64,000 bases of DNA from G016756615 sp050958605 (GTDB lineage Bacteria; Pseudomonadota; Alphaproteobacteria; Rhizobiales; Rhizobiaceae): positions 305,631 through 369,630 of the forward strand of contig NZ_JBJHDO010000006.1 of NCBI RefSeq assembly GCF_050958605.1, given 5' to 3'. The notes under the pieces are model-generated. The model worked only from the letters and a program-made list of their open reading frames with translations. It had not been told where the DNA came from and did not search any database. Position numbers and translations under genes: made by a program. This document shows positions 23,687 to 31,994 of this stretch, piece by piece. Positions within the stretch are counted from its first letter, which is position 1. Every line of letters starts with the position of its first letter.

Positions 23687-24208
23687 GTGGAGCAATCTCC
23701 TCTCCTGGTGAATCCCGCGCCGCACAAGGGTCGCGGGCAACGCTTTTTCGCGTTCGCGGGGGCGGTCGCCTTCGTCATCATGTTCGTCTCCACCCTGCTC
23801 AGCGTCGTCGCCCGCCTCTTCGGCCTCAGCCACTTCGAATGGACGTTCGAAGTGGCTGCGATCGCGTTCGTCTGGGTGACCTTCCTCGGCATCGTCGTTG
23901 GTGAGATCAGGGGCGAGAACGTCTCCTTCGATCCGATCAAGGACTCGTTCCGGCCTTCGATCCGGCGCGCGATCGACTGTGGGATCGCCGTCTGCGTCTT
24001 CGCGCTCGGGATCGTCTTCCTCTGGAGCGGCTGGGCCGTGTGGCAGCGCTTCGCCTTCGTTCCGACACCGGTGCTGCGTCTGCCGGGCGGCACGACCATC
24101 GCATCGATCCTCGTCCTGGGGCTCTCCCTCGCGGGTATCGGCGCCGCAAGGCTGATACGCATCATGAGAGGCGGGGACCCGTATCCGGAGCGCGAGCCCG
24201 CCGCATGA
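23687..24208 (+). CDS. TRAP transporter small permease (DctQ family), system 1
   Basis: A 173-aa membrane protein with four hydrophobic spans (FFAFAGAVAFVIMFVSTLLS; VAAIAFVWVTFLGIVVGEI; IDCGIAVCVFALGIVFLWSG; TIASILVLGLSLAGIGAARL). The FEVAAIAFVWVTFLG motif is typical of DctQ. Start taken as GTG 23687, with TGAGG seven bases before; GTG 23708 is an alternative. The stop overlaps the large-permease ATG by four bases. It forms a complex with the DctM subunit. Confidence 0.88.
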   Translation: MEQSPLLVNPAPHKGRGQRFFAFAGAVAFVIMFVSTLLSVVARLFGLSHFEWTFEVAAIAFVWVTFLGIVVGEIRGENVSFDPIKDSFRPSIRRAIDCGIAVCVFALGIVFLWSGWAVWQRFAFVPTPVLRLPGGTTIASILVLGLSLAGIGAARLIRIMRGGDPYPEREPAA

Positions 24209-25491
24209 CGCTTGCCGTCCTGATCCTTTCCTTCACGATCCTGCTTTTCGCGGGAGTGCCCATTTCATGGGCCATGGGCCTGTCGAGCCTGCTGGCGATC
24301 GTCAGCGGCGACCTGACGCTGCCGGCCGCGTGGTTCGCCCAGCAGACCATCCGCGGCGCCGACGAGATCACGCTCGCCGCCATCCCGCTCTTCCTGTTTG
24401 CCGGCGAGCTCATGAATCGCGGCGGTCTCACGCGCCGTATCGTGAACATCGCGGAGCACCTGCTCGGCCGTGTCCGCGGCGGTCTCGGCCTGGTCAATGT
24501 GGCAACCGCCCTCGTCTATGGCGGCATCAGCGGCTCCGCCACAGCCGACACCGGAGCGGTCGGCTCGATCATGATCCCCGCCATGACGGAACGCGGCTAC
24601 CCCAAGGCTTTCGCGGCGGCGGTCACCGCTGCCGCCGGCACGCTGGGCATCATCGGACCGCAGAGCGTCATCCTGATCCTGTACGGAGCGCTGACGAACA
24701 CCTCGATAGGCGGCCTGCTGCTCGCCGGCATCCTGCCGAGCATCTTCGTCGCCGCCGTGATGATGGCGACCACCTGGATCGTGGCGCAGCGCCATGACTT
24801 CCCGCGTCTCAAGACGAAATTCGATGCGAAGGAGGTCGGCCGCGACACACTTCTGGCCCTTCCCGCCCTGCTCATGCCGATGATCGTCCTGGCCACCATC
24901 GTCGGCGGCTTCGCGACCGCGACGGAGGCGTCCGCCATCGCGGTCGTCTATTCGTTCTGCGTCGGCAAGCTCATCTATCGCGAGCTCTCCTTTCGCGACC
25001 TCTACCCTGCGGTGGTGGGCGCGGTGACGACCACTGGCGTCATCATGATGATCATGGCGCTGGCCACGCCGTTCTCGTGGATCCTGACGGTCGAGCAGAT
25101 CCCCACGATCGCCGCCGAGTGGATCTCGGGCTATTCCGCGGGTCCGGTCGTGACGGTGCTGCTCATCCTTTTCGTCCTGTCGGCGGTAGGCTTCTGGCTG
25201 GATCTCGGGCCGTCTCTCGTGATCATGACGCCGATCCTGGTGCCGATCGCGCGCGATGCCGGCCTGGAGCCCTTCCAGACCGGCGTGCTGTTCACGCTGA
25301 CCCTCGGCGCCGGGCTTTTCACGCCGCCGGTCGGCACCAACATCACGGTCGTCTGCAACATCGCGAAGCTCGACATGTACGCGGTCTCGAAATGGCTGAT
25401 GCCCTACTGGATCGCCAGCCTCGTCTGTATCGCGGGCGTCGCGCTCTTTCCCGGCATGACCGAATGGCTGCCGAAGCTCTTCGGGATCTGA
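24205..25491 (+). CDS. TRAP transporter large permease (DctM family), system 1
   Basis: A 428-aa channel subunit with about a dozen membrane spans, the usual size for DctM. Characteristic segments include AIPLFLFAGELMNRGGLTRR near residue 55, VNVATALVYGGISGSATADT near 95 and GLFTPPVGTNITVVCNI near the end. ATG 24205 overlaps the DctQ stop. It completes the first TRAP system, which is followed by an MlrC-like peptidase rather than by a regulator. Confidence 0.93.
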   Translation: MTLAVLILSFTILLFAGVPISWAMGLSSLLAIVSGDLTLPAAWFAQQTIRGADEITLAAIPLFLFAGELMNRGGLTRRIVNIAEHLLGRVRGGLGLVNVATALVYGGISGSATADTGAVGSIMIPAMTERGYPKAFAAAVTAAAGTLGIIGPQSVILILYGALTNTSIGGLLLAGILPSIFVAAVMMATTWIVAQRHDFPRLKTKFDAKEVGRDTLLALPALLMPMIVLATIVGGFATATEASAIAVVYSFCVGKLIYRELSFRDLYPAVVGAVTTTGVIMMIMALATPFSWILTVEQIPTIAAEWISGYSAGPVVTVLLILFVLSAVGFWLDLGPSLVIMTPILVPIARDAGLEPFQTGVLFTLTLGAGLFTPPVGTNITVVCNIAKLDMYAVSKWLMPYWIASLVCIAGVALFPGMTEWLPKLFGI

Positions 25492-25547
25492 CGGCATGAG
25501 GGCCGTCGTCCAGGAAAGGCCGCGCGGCGGCGAGGGGGAGGCATAGG

Positions 25548-27041
25548 ATGCCGGTTGGGGCTCTTCCTATGCGGCGCGTGGCCGTCGGCCTGCTTTGGCA
25601 GGAGACGAACTCTTTCAATCTGGTCCCGACAGGCGCCGGCGAGTTCGCCTGCCACGAGGGAGCGGAGCTGATCGAGGCCTATCAGGACAGCGAGACATCC
25701 CTCGGCGGGATCATCCGCAGGCTGCGCGAACTGAAGCTCGAACCCGTGCCCGCCTTCGCGGCACGAGCGCGACCGGGCGGGCCGATCGAGGACGGGACGG
25801 TCGGCCGGCTTCTGGACCGAATGGTCGAGACGGTCTGCGCCGCCGGCGCCGATGCGATCTGCCTCGAACTGCATGGCTCCATGGCGGGCGTGAGCCTCGA
25901 CGACGTCGAGGGCGAGCTCCTGGAACGGCTGCGCTCCGCTCTCGGTCGCGACGTGCCTGTCGCCGCGGCGCTCGACCTGCATGGCCACGTCACCGCGCGC
26001 ATGATGGAGAATGCCGATATCCTGACCGGCTATCGCACCCATCCCCATTCCGACATGGTCGAGACCGGGGCGCGCGCCGTCGATCTCTTGGTGTCCGTTT
26101 CCGCCATGCGGCCGCGCCCCGTCGGCGTGCGGCGCACCGTGCCGATGCTGGCTTTGTGGCGCGACGAGACCGGCGAGCCGGGGATGCGAGCCGTTCTCGG
26201 CAAGCTCGCGACCGAGCGGGAGCGCCGCCCCGGCATCCTCGACGTCTCCATCTTCAACACGCACCCGTTTCTGGACCTGCCCGGCATGGGGCAGGTGGTA
26301 CTGGCCTATGGACCGGATGCCGACGAGGCCACGGCACTTGCCGATGCCGTCGCGGCCGAGCTCTGGTGCCAGCGCGACGCCTTTGCCGGGCAGGCCGAAG
26401 AGCTGCCCGGCATCTTCGAGAGTATCCTGAACGGGCGGGCGGCGGCCATAGGCGACCAGGGCGACAGCGTGCTTGCCGGTGCGCCGGGAGACTCGGTCGA
26501 GATCGCGCGCTTCGCCAGTCTCCACGCGCCCGACGCTCGCGGACTCATTCCCCTCCTCGACCCCGAGGCCGTCGCGGCTTGCGCCGCTCAAGGCGTGGGC
26601 CGCGAAATCTCGCTGGACATCGGGGGCCGCTTCACGCCGGGGCTGACGCCCCTGCCCGTCCGGGGAATGGTCACGGCCTTGACCGCCGGCCTGTTCGCCA
26701 ATGCGGGCGCCTATATGAAGGGCGTCGTCAACGATCTCGGCCCGACCGCCGTGCTGCGATCCGGCCCGCGTCTGTTCGTCCTCACCACGAAGGGGCCCTC
26801 CGCCTGCGATCCGGCCCTGGCCACCCATGCGGGGACGTCCCCGGACGATCTCGACTATATGGTCGTCAAATCCAGCAATCATTTCCGGCTCAGCCTTGCC
26901 GGGCAGTTCGACTGCCGCGTCGCGGCGACGCCGGGCCTCACGAGCCGGCGCCCCGACGGACTGCGTCACCGTCGCGCGCGACCGCTCTACCCGATCGATA
27001 CGAATCGAGCATTCCCTGAACACGAGGAAAAGCTGCCATGA
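25548..27041 (+). CDS. M81 family metallopeptidase (MlrC-like)
   Basis: A 497-aa protein of the MlrC/DUF1485 family, named after a microcystin-degrading protein. Related genes often sit with TRAP or ABC importers in alphaproteobacteria. Visible features: RRVAVGLLWQETNSFN at the N-terminus, LELHGSMAG and ALDLHGHVTARM with candidate zinc His/Asp residues, GYRTHPHSD, and VVKSSNHFR in the C-terminal domain. ATG 25548 is preceded by GGGGGAGG; ATG 25569 is an alternative. Its stop overlaps the next TRAP receptor start (ATGA). It probably hydrolyses an amide bond in the imported compound. Confidence 0.88.
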   Translation: MPVGALPMRRVAVGLLWQETNSFNLVPTGAGEFACHEGAELIEAYQDSETSLGGIIRRLRELKLEPVPAFAARARPGGPIEDGTVGRLLDRMVETVCAAGADAICLELHGSMAGVSLDDVEGELLERLRSALGRDVPVAAALDLHGHVTARMMENADILTGYRTHPHSDMVETGARAVDLLVSVSAMRPRPVGVRRTVPMLALWRDETGEPGMRAVLGKLATERERRPGILDVSIFNTHPFLDLPGMGQVVLAYGPDADEATALADAVAAELWCQRDAFAGQAEELPGIFESILNGRAAAIGDQGDSVLAGAPGDSVEIARFASLHAPDARGLIPLLDPEAVAACAAQGVGREISLDIGGRFTPGLTPLPVRGMVTALTAGLFANAGAYMKGVVNDLGPTAVLRSGPRLFVLTTKGPSACDPALATHAGTSPDDLDYMVVKSSNHFRLSLAGQFDCRVAATPGLTSRRPDGLRHRRARPLYPIDTNRAFPEHEEKLP

Positions 27042-28048
27042 TGACCCGTGCCAAGTCACTTCTCACCGCCACCATCGTCGGCCTTTCGATGGTCCTGGCG
27101 AGCGGCGCCGGCGCCGAGATTCGCGAAAAGGCGCTCCGCTTCGCCTTCACGGGCTCGAAGGAGCATCCGCAGGGTCTTGGCGCGCAGAAGTTCGCCGAAC
27201 TCGTCGAGCAGAAGAGCGGCGGCAAGATGACCGTGCGGCTGTTTCCGGACGGTTCCCTGGGCGGTGACCTGCAGACGGTCTCGGCCCTTCAGGGTGGAAC
27301 GCTCGACATCACGGTTCTCAATGGCGGCCTGCTGAGCGGCGTCGTCAAGGATTTCGGGCTGCTCGATCTGCCCTTCCTGTTCAACAATCCCGAAGAAGCG
27401 GACGCGCTGGTCGATGGGCCGGTCGGCGAGAAGCTGTTCGGCAAGCTGCCCGAAAAGGGCCTCGTCGGCCTCACCTATTGGGAACTCGGCTTCCGCAACA
27501 TCACCACGAGCACGCGGCCGATCGCCAAGCTGGAAGACTTCAGCGGGCTCAAGCTCCGGGTGGTGCAGTCGCCGCTTTTCATCGATCTCTTCAATACGCT
27601 CGGCGCGAATGCCGTGCCCTTGCCGTTCCCCGAACTCTATTCCGCGCTCGAGCAGAAGGTCGTGGACGGGCAGGAAAACCCGCTCGCGACCGTGGACGCG
27701 ATGAAGTTCCACGAGGTGCAGACCTATCTCTCGATCTCGCGCCACATCTACAATCCTCAGACGGTGATCATCAGCAAGAAGAGCTGGGATGCGCTGAACG
27801 AGGAAGAGCAGGCGGTCCTGAAATCGGCGGCCGCTGAAAGCAGGCTGTTCCAGCGCGAGGTATCGCGGAAGAAGAACGCCGAGTCCCTCCAGGCCCTCGA
27901 GGCGGCCGGCATGCAGGTGAATGAGATCTCGCCCGACGAGTTGAACCGCATCCGCGAGGCGATCAAGCCCGTCGTGGAGAAGTTCAGCGCAGAAGCTGAC
28001 CCCGTGCTGCTTCAGGAGATCAACACGGAAATCGCCAAGAAGCGCTGA
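27038..28048 (+). CDS. TRAP transporter solute-binding protein (DctP family), system 2
   Basis: A 336-aa second DctP-type receptor, clearly different in sequence from the one at 22689. Signal peptide MMTRAKSLLTATIVGLSMVL ending near GAGAEI. The family motifs are LRFAFTGSKEHPQGLGAQKF, GFRNITTSTRPIAKLEDF and LKLRVVQSP (with the ligand-binding Arg). The start overlaps the peptidase stop, so it is cotranscribed with it. Its membrane subunits lie 1.3 kb downstream, after the aminotransferase gene. Confidence 0.92.
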   Translation: MMTRAKSLLTATIVGLSMVLASGAGAEIREKALRFAFTGSKEHPQGLGAQKFAELVEQKSGGKMTVRLFPDGSLGGDLQTVSALQGGTLDITVLNGGLLSGVVKDFGLLDLPFLFNNPEEADALVDGPVGEKLFGKLPEKGLVGLTYWELGFRNITTSTRPIAKLEDFSGLKLRVVQSPLFIDLFNTLGANAVPLPFPELYSALEQKVVDGQENPLATVDAMKFHEVQTYLSISRHIYNPQTVIISKKSWDALNEEEQAVLKSAAAESRLFQREVSRKKNAESLQALEAAGMQVNEISPDELNRIREAIKPVVEKFSAEADPVLLQEINTEIAKKR

Positions 28049-28118
28049 TCGAAATCACAGACCGGCAGTGCTCGCGATGACACCGCCCGAACATGAATCC
28101 AGAAGGCAAGAGAATTCC

Positions 28119-29348
28119 ATGGGTCATCTCGTCGGAGGGATCTCCAGCGCGGGCAGGGCATTGCCCATGCTGGACGGCCTGCCCTTCCTCAGCGGGCGCT
28201 CGTTCGGCGCCCACATCTGGGACGTCGAACGCAAGCGCTACATCGACACCGCGCTCGGCTTCGGCGCCACGCTCATCGGCCACGCCCATCCGGCAGTGGT
28301 CGAGGCTGCCACCCGTGCTCTGGCCAACGGGTCGATGCCGGCCTTCGCCCATGCCGGGGAGGAGGAGGCAGCCGCCAGGCTGAGCGAGACGACGGGCGAT
28401 CTTTCGCGCGTGATCTTCACCAATACCGGCAGCGAGGCCGTTCACCTTGCCTGCCGGCTGGCCAGGGCGGCGACGGGCCGGACGCTTGTCGCGAAAGTCG
28501 CCGCGGGCTTCGACGGCTGGTACGACGACGTCGCCTTCGGCAATGCCGGTTCCGACGACGCTCTCATGCTTTCGAACACACGCCCGTTGCGCGGCCGCAC
28601 GACCCTCCTCCGCTTCAACGACAGACAGGACATCGACAACCTTTTCGCCGAGAATGCCGATATTGCCGCGGTGCTGATCGAGCCGATGTTGGCCAATGCC
28701 GGCTGCATAAGACCGGCGCCCGGCTATCTCGAACATGTCTACGAGACGGCACGACGCCACGGTGCGCTGGTGATCTCGGACGAGGTGCTGATGGGATTCC
28801 GCGTCGCGTTCGGACTTGCCAGCCATGCGGCCGGCCTGCGTCCGGATATCGCGGTCGTCGGAAAGGCCATCGGCAGCGGCCTGCCCGTTGCGGCGGTGCT
28901 CGGCACGCCTGACGTGATGATGCTTTGCGAGCGCGGCGAGGTGGTGCGCGCGGGAACTTATAGCGGCAATCCGGTCGCGACGGCCGCCGTTTCCGCGACG
29001 ATGACGATCCTGAAGGAGGTGGACTATCCGGGGCTTCTCGCCCGTGGCGACGGCCTGCGCAGTCGGATCGTCCATGCCTTTGCCGAGGGGGCAGGCGTAC
29101 AGCTCTCGACGTCAGGCTTCGGCTCCGTCTTCACCATCTGGTTTCATGCGGAGGAGCCGACAACCTATGCGGAGGCCGCGGCGCGCGCGCGCGCCGATTG
29201 CACCCTCAAACTTCACCTCGAGGCGCGGCGGCGAGCGCTGCTTCTCATGCCGCAGCCTTACGGCCGCGTTTATCTGTCGACGACGCACGACGCGTCGGTC
29301 TTGGACGATATGGTAGGGATATTCGACGATGTCGCCCGCATCTTCTGA
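28119..29348 (+). CDS. Class III aminotransferase (glutamate-1-semialdehyde aminomutase-like)
   Basis: A 409-aa PLP enzyme of fold type I. Landmarks: GFGATLIGHAHPAV near the N-terminus, the cofactor-phosphate motif TNTGSEAVHLACRLAR, the Asp in VISDEVLMGFR and the Schiff-base Lys in VVGKAIGSGLPVAAV. This resembles HemL-like proteins, but the context (between TRAP subunits) argues for a catabolic transaminase acting on an amino compound taken up by the cell. ATG 28119 is chosen because the family N-terminus starts there; upstream GTG/ATG codons would add up to 17 residues. Confidence 0.88.
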   Translation: MGHLVGGISSAGRALPMLDGLPFLSGRSFGAHIWDVERKRYIDTALGFGATLIGHAHPAVVEAATRALANGSMPAFAHAGEEEAAARLSETTGDLSRVIFTNTGSEAVHLACRLARAATGRTLVAKVAAGFDGWYDDVAFGNAGSDDALMLSNTRPLRGRTTLLRFNDRQDIDNLFAENADIAAVLIEPMLANAGCIRPAPGYLEHVYETARRHGALVISDEVLMGFRVAFGLASHAAGLRPDIAVVGKAIGSGLPVAAVLGTPDVMMLCERGEVVRAGTYSGNPVATAAVSATMTILKEVDYPGLLARGDGLRSRIVHAFAEGAGVQLSTSGFGSVFTIWFHAEEPTTYAEAAARARADCTLKLHLEARRRALLLMPQPYGRVYLSTTHDASVLDDMVGIFDDVARIF

Positions 29349-29408
29349 CCCTATGTGCATCCGAATCACGTTTCGCCTTCGATCGAGGTTCCCTATGCAG
29401 CGAATTGC

Positions 29409-29984
29409 ATGATCCGTATCGTCGACAGCTTCTTTCTCGGTATCAAGATCGTCATCGCATTGCTGCTGGCGGCAATGGTCGTGCTGGTCTTCGGCAATGT
29501 CGTGCTGCGCTATGCCTTCAACTCCGGCATAACCGTGTCCGAGGAGCTTTCGCGCTGGTTTTTCGTCTGGCTGACTTTTCTGGGCGCCCTTGTGGCGCTG
29601 CGAGACCACGGGCATATCGGCGTTGATGCGCTGGTGCGGCGGCTGCCGATACTGGGACGAAAGTCATGCCTGGCGATCAGCCAGCTGCTGATGCTCTACG
29701 TGACCTGGCTGCTGCTGGACGGTGCCTGGAAGCAGACCATGATCAATTGGGATGTGCTGGCACCGGCCTCGGGCCTTTCGATGGCCTGGTTCTATGGTGT
29801 CGGCGTCGTCTTTGGCGTGTGCTCCGGCGTGATCATCCTCGCCGACCTGATCCGACTGGCGGCCGGACGCACGGCCGCGGCAGACCTCACCATCGTCAAG
29901 GAATCCGAGGAACAGGAAGAGGCCGAGGCCCTGTTGCAGGGGAAGGCGGTCGCGGCGAGGCAGAGAGGCGACGGCGACACGTGA
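29409..29984 (+). CDS. TRAP transporter small permease (DctQ family), system 2
   Basis: A 191-aa membrane protein with four spans and the DctQ segment VSEELSRWFFVWLTFLGALV. The C-terminal 35 residues are charged (KESEEQEEAEALLQ) and longer than usual. ATG 29409 is taken; a GTG 54 bases upstream is open but without a ribosome site. The stop overlaps the large permease start (GTGA). Confidence 0.87.
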   Translation: MIRIVDSFFLGIKIVIALLLAAMVVLVFGNVVLRYAFNSGITVSEELSRWFFVWLTFLGALVALRDHGHIGVDALVRRLPILGRKSCLAISQLLMLYVTWLLLDGAWKQTMINWDVLAPASGLSMAWFYGVGVVFGVCSGVIILADLIRLAAGRTAAADLTIVKESEEQEEAEALLQGKAVAARQRGDGDT

Positions 29985-31261
29985 CGATCTTCGTTTTCGT
30001 AGGCTCCCTTCTCGCCGCGATCGCCATCGGCATGCCGATCGCCTACGCGCTTCTGGTCAGCGGCGTGGCGCTCATGATCCATATCGGGATCTTCGATTCC
30101 CAGATCGTCGCGCAGAACGTCATCAACGGCGCGGACTCCTTTCCGCTCATGGCGGTGCCTTTCTTCATGCTGGCCGGCGAGGTGATGAACCGCGGCGGCC
30201 TGGCGAGGCGTATCGTCAACGTCGCCCTTGTGGCCGTCGGCCATGTCAAGGGCGGGTTGGGCTACGTGACGATCGCGGCCGCCTGCCTGCTGTCGGCCCT
30301 CTCCGGCTCGGCGGTCGCGGATGCCGCCGCTCTTGCGACGCTGCTCGTCCCATTGATGGTCCAGGCGGGCCACGACGAGAACCGGGCCGCCGGACTGGTG
30401 GCCGCGTCAGGCGTCATCGGGCCGATCATTCCACCATCGATCGCCTTTGTCCTGTTTGGCGTGGTCGCGGGCGTTTCCATCACCAAGCTCTTCCTGGCCG
30501 GCATCGTGCCGGGCATCCTTCTAGGGATAGGGCTGGCAGCCGCCTGGTGGCTGCAGGTCCGCAACGAGGAAATCATGTCGCCGCCGCGCCGGTCGGCGCG
30601 TGATCTCGTGCATGCTCTCGTCGAGGGCTTCTGGGCGCTTCTCCTCCCCGCGATCATCGTGTTCGGCCTGAAATTCGGTGTCTTCACGCCGACCGAGGCG
30701 GCCGTGGTTGCCGCGGTCTACTCGCTGGTCGTCGCACTGTTCGTCTATCGCGAGCTCAAATTCGCCGAACTCTTCGATGTGCTTGTCAGTTCGGCAAAGA
30801 CGACAGCCGTCGTCATGTTCCTGGTGGCGGCCGCCCTCGTATCGTCCTGGCTGATCACGATCGCCGAGGTCGCCGCGACTGTGGTCGATCTGCTGCAACC
30901 TTTCATGGACAACCAGACACTGCTCCTGCTCGCGATCATGGTCCTGGTGGTTATCGTCGGCACCGCCCTCGACATGACGCCGACGATCCTCATCCTGACC
31001 CCGATCCTGATGCCGATCATCAAGGAGGCAGGGATAGACCCGGTCTATTTCGGCGTCCTGTTCATCGTGAACAACTCGATCGGGCTCATCACCCCGCCCG
31101 TAGGCACAGTCCTGAACGTCGTCGCCGGTGTTGCGCGGATCTCCATGGAGAATCTGATGAAGGGCGTTTGGCCGTTCTTCATCGCGCAGCTGATCGTCTT
31201 GCTGCTGATGGTTCTGTTCCCGGCGCTCGTGATGTGGCCGGCCACGCTGATCGGCCGCTGA
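29981..31261 (+). CDS. TRAP transporter large permease (DctM family), system 2
   Basis: A 426-aa multi-span channel subunit. Diagnostic segments: FPLMAVPFFMLAGEVMNRGG near residue 50, ACLLSALSGSAVADAAALAT near 100, and NSIGLITPPVGTVLNVVAGV near the C-terminus. It starts with GTG overlapping the DctQ stop. It ends the long plus-strand run that begins at 22689, and a strong hairpin without a T-run follows at 31299. Confidence 0.93.
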   Translation: MTIFVFVGSLLAAIAIGMPIAYALLVSGVALMIHIGIFDSQIVAQNVINGADSFPLMAVPFFMLAGEVMNRGGLARRIVNVALVAVGHVKGGLGYVTIAAACLLSALSGSAVADAAALATLLVPLMVQAGHDENRAAGLVAASGVIGPIIPPSIAFVLFGVVAGVSITKLFLAGIVPGILLGIGLAAAWWLQVRNEEIMSPPRRSARDLVHALVEGFWALLLPAIIVFGLKFGVFTPTEAAVVAAVYSLVVALFVYRELKFAELFDVLVSSAKTTAVVMFLVAAALVSSWLITIAEVAATVVDLLQPFMDNQTLLLLAIMVLVVIVGTALDMTPTILILTPILMPIIKEAGIDPVYFGVLFIVNNSIGLITPPVGTVLNVVAGVARISMENLMKGVWPFFIAQLIVLLLMVLFPALVMWPATLIGR

Positions 31262-31298
31262 GCGGCATGCCTCGGTGCGATGCCGCGAAGCGGGAGGC

Positions 31299-31324
31299 GC
31301 CGATCGCCTGACCGGGCGATCGGC
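31299..31324. terminator. Hairpin between convergent TRAP and YciI genes
   Basis: A ten-base perfect stem GCCGATCGCC / GGCGATCGGC with a six-base loop lies between the ends of two convergent genes. No T-run follows on either side, so it may serve as a Rho-assisted or bidirectional transcript end rather than a classic terminator. Confidence 0.45.
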
Positions 31325-31338
31325 CGCAAGAGACCGCG

Positions 31339-31776
31339 TCAGGATTTGCCCTTGGAGAGCTTTTCCGTCTCGGCGCGCAGGCGCTTGTCGAGCTCTTGGA
31401 TTTCCGGCGTGACGATCTCGCCGAAATCCTCCATCTGGTAGAATGGACGGATCTCGATTTCCGAATCTCCGGGCATCGGATTGGGGCAACGCTTGACCCA
31501 TTCGATCGCCTCTTCGAGCGAGGCGACTTCCCAGATCCAGTAGCCGGCGACGAGTTCCTTGGTCTCCGCAAAGGGACCGTCGACGACTGTGCGCTTGGGG
31601 CCGGAGAACTGTACCCGCACGCCCTTCGAGCTGGGCTGCAGGCCGTCGCCGGCCAGCATGATGCCGGCCTTCACCAGCTCCTCGTTGTATTTCATCATGG
31701 CTTCGAGCAGCTCCGCACTCGGCATGATGCCGGCTTCGCTGTCTTTCGTGGCCTTAACGATCACCATAAAACGCAT
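31339..31776 (-). CDS. YciI-family (DGPF domain) protein
   Basis: A 145-aa protein of the YCII/DGPF fold, small dimeric barrels often paired with ECF sigma factors and of unclear function. It starts MRFMVIVKATKDSEAG and contains the namesake motif as VVDGPFAETKELVAGYWIWE, followed by SLEEAIEWVKRCP. No sigma-factor gene is next to it here. It is convergent with the TRAP genes and separated by about 220 bases from the cyclase. Confidence 0.9.
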   Translation of the reverse strand: MRFMVIVKATKDSEAGIMPSAELLEAMMKYNEELVKAGIMLAGDGLQPSSKGVRVQFSGPKRTVVDGPFAETKELVAGYWIWEVASLEEAIEWVKRCPNPMPGDSEIEIRPFYQMEDFGEIVTPEIQELDKRLRAETEKLSKGKS

Positions 31777-31994
31777 CGTGCTGTCTCCAGTGGGTTGGGT
31801 TCAAAGAGGCGATGGCGGGTCGTTGCAGACCATCGCTCACCTGCACGTCGAATGGGAGAAGCGGGAATCGACAAGTCCATGATTTTTTCTAACGCGACTT
31901 TTTCACCAGGCAATGACCACCGGCGTCGGGCGGCTGCCGGAGGATCCGAACCTTGCGGGCTTGCAATTCCCCGGCTTATTACGACATTGGATGC

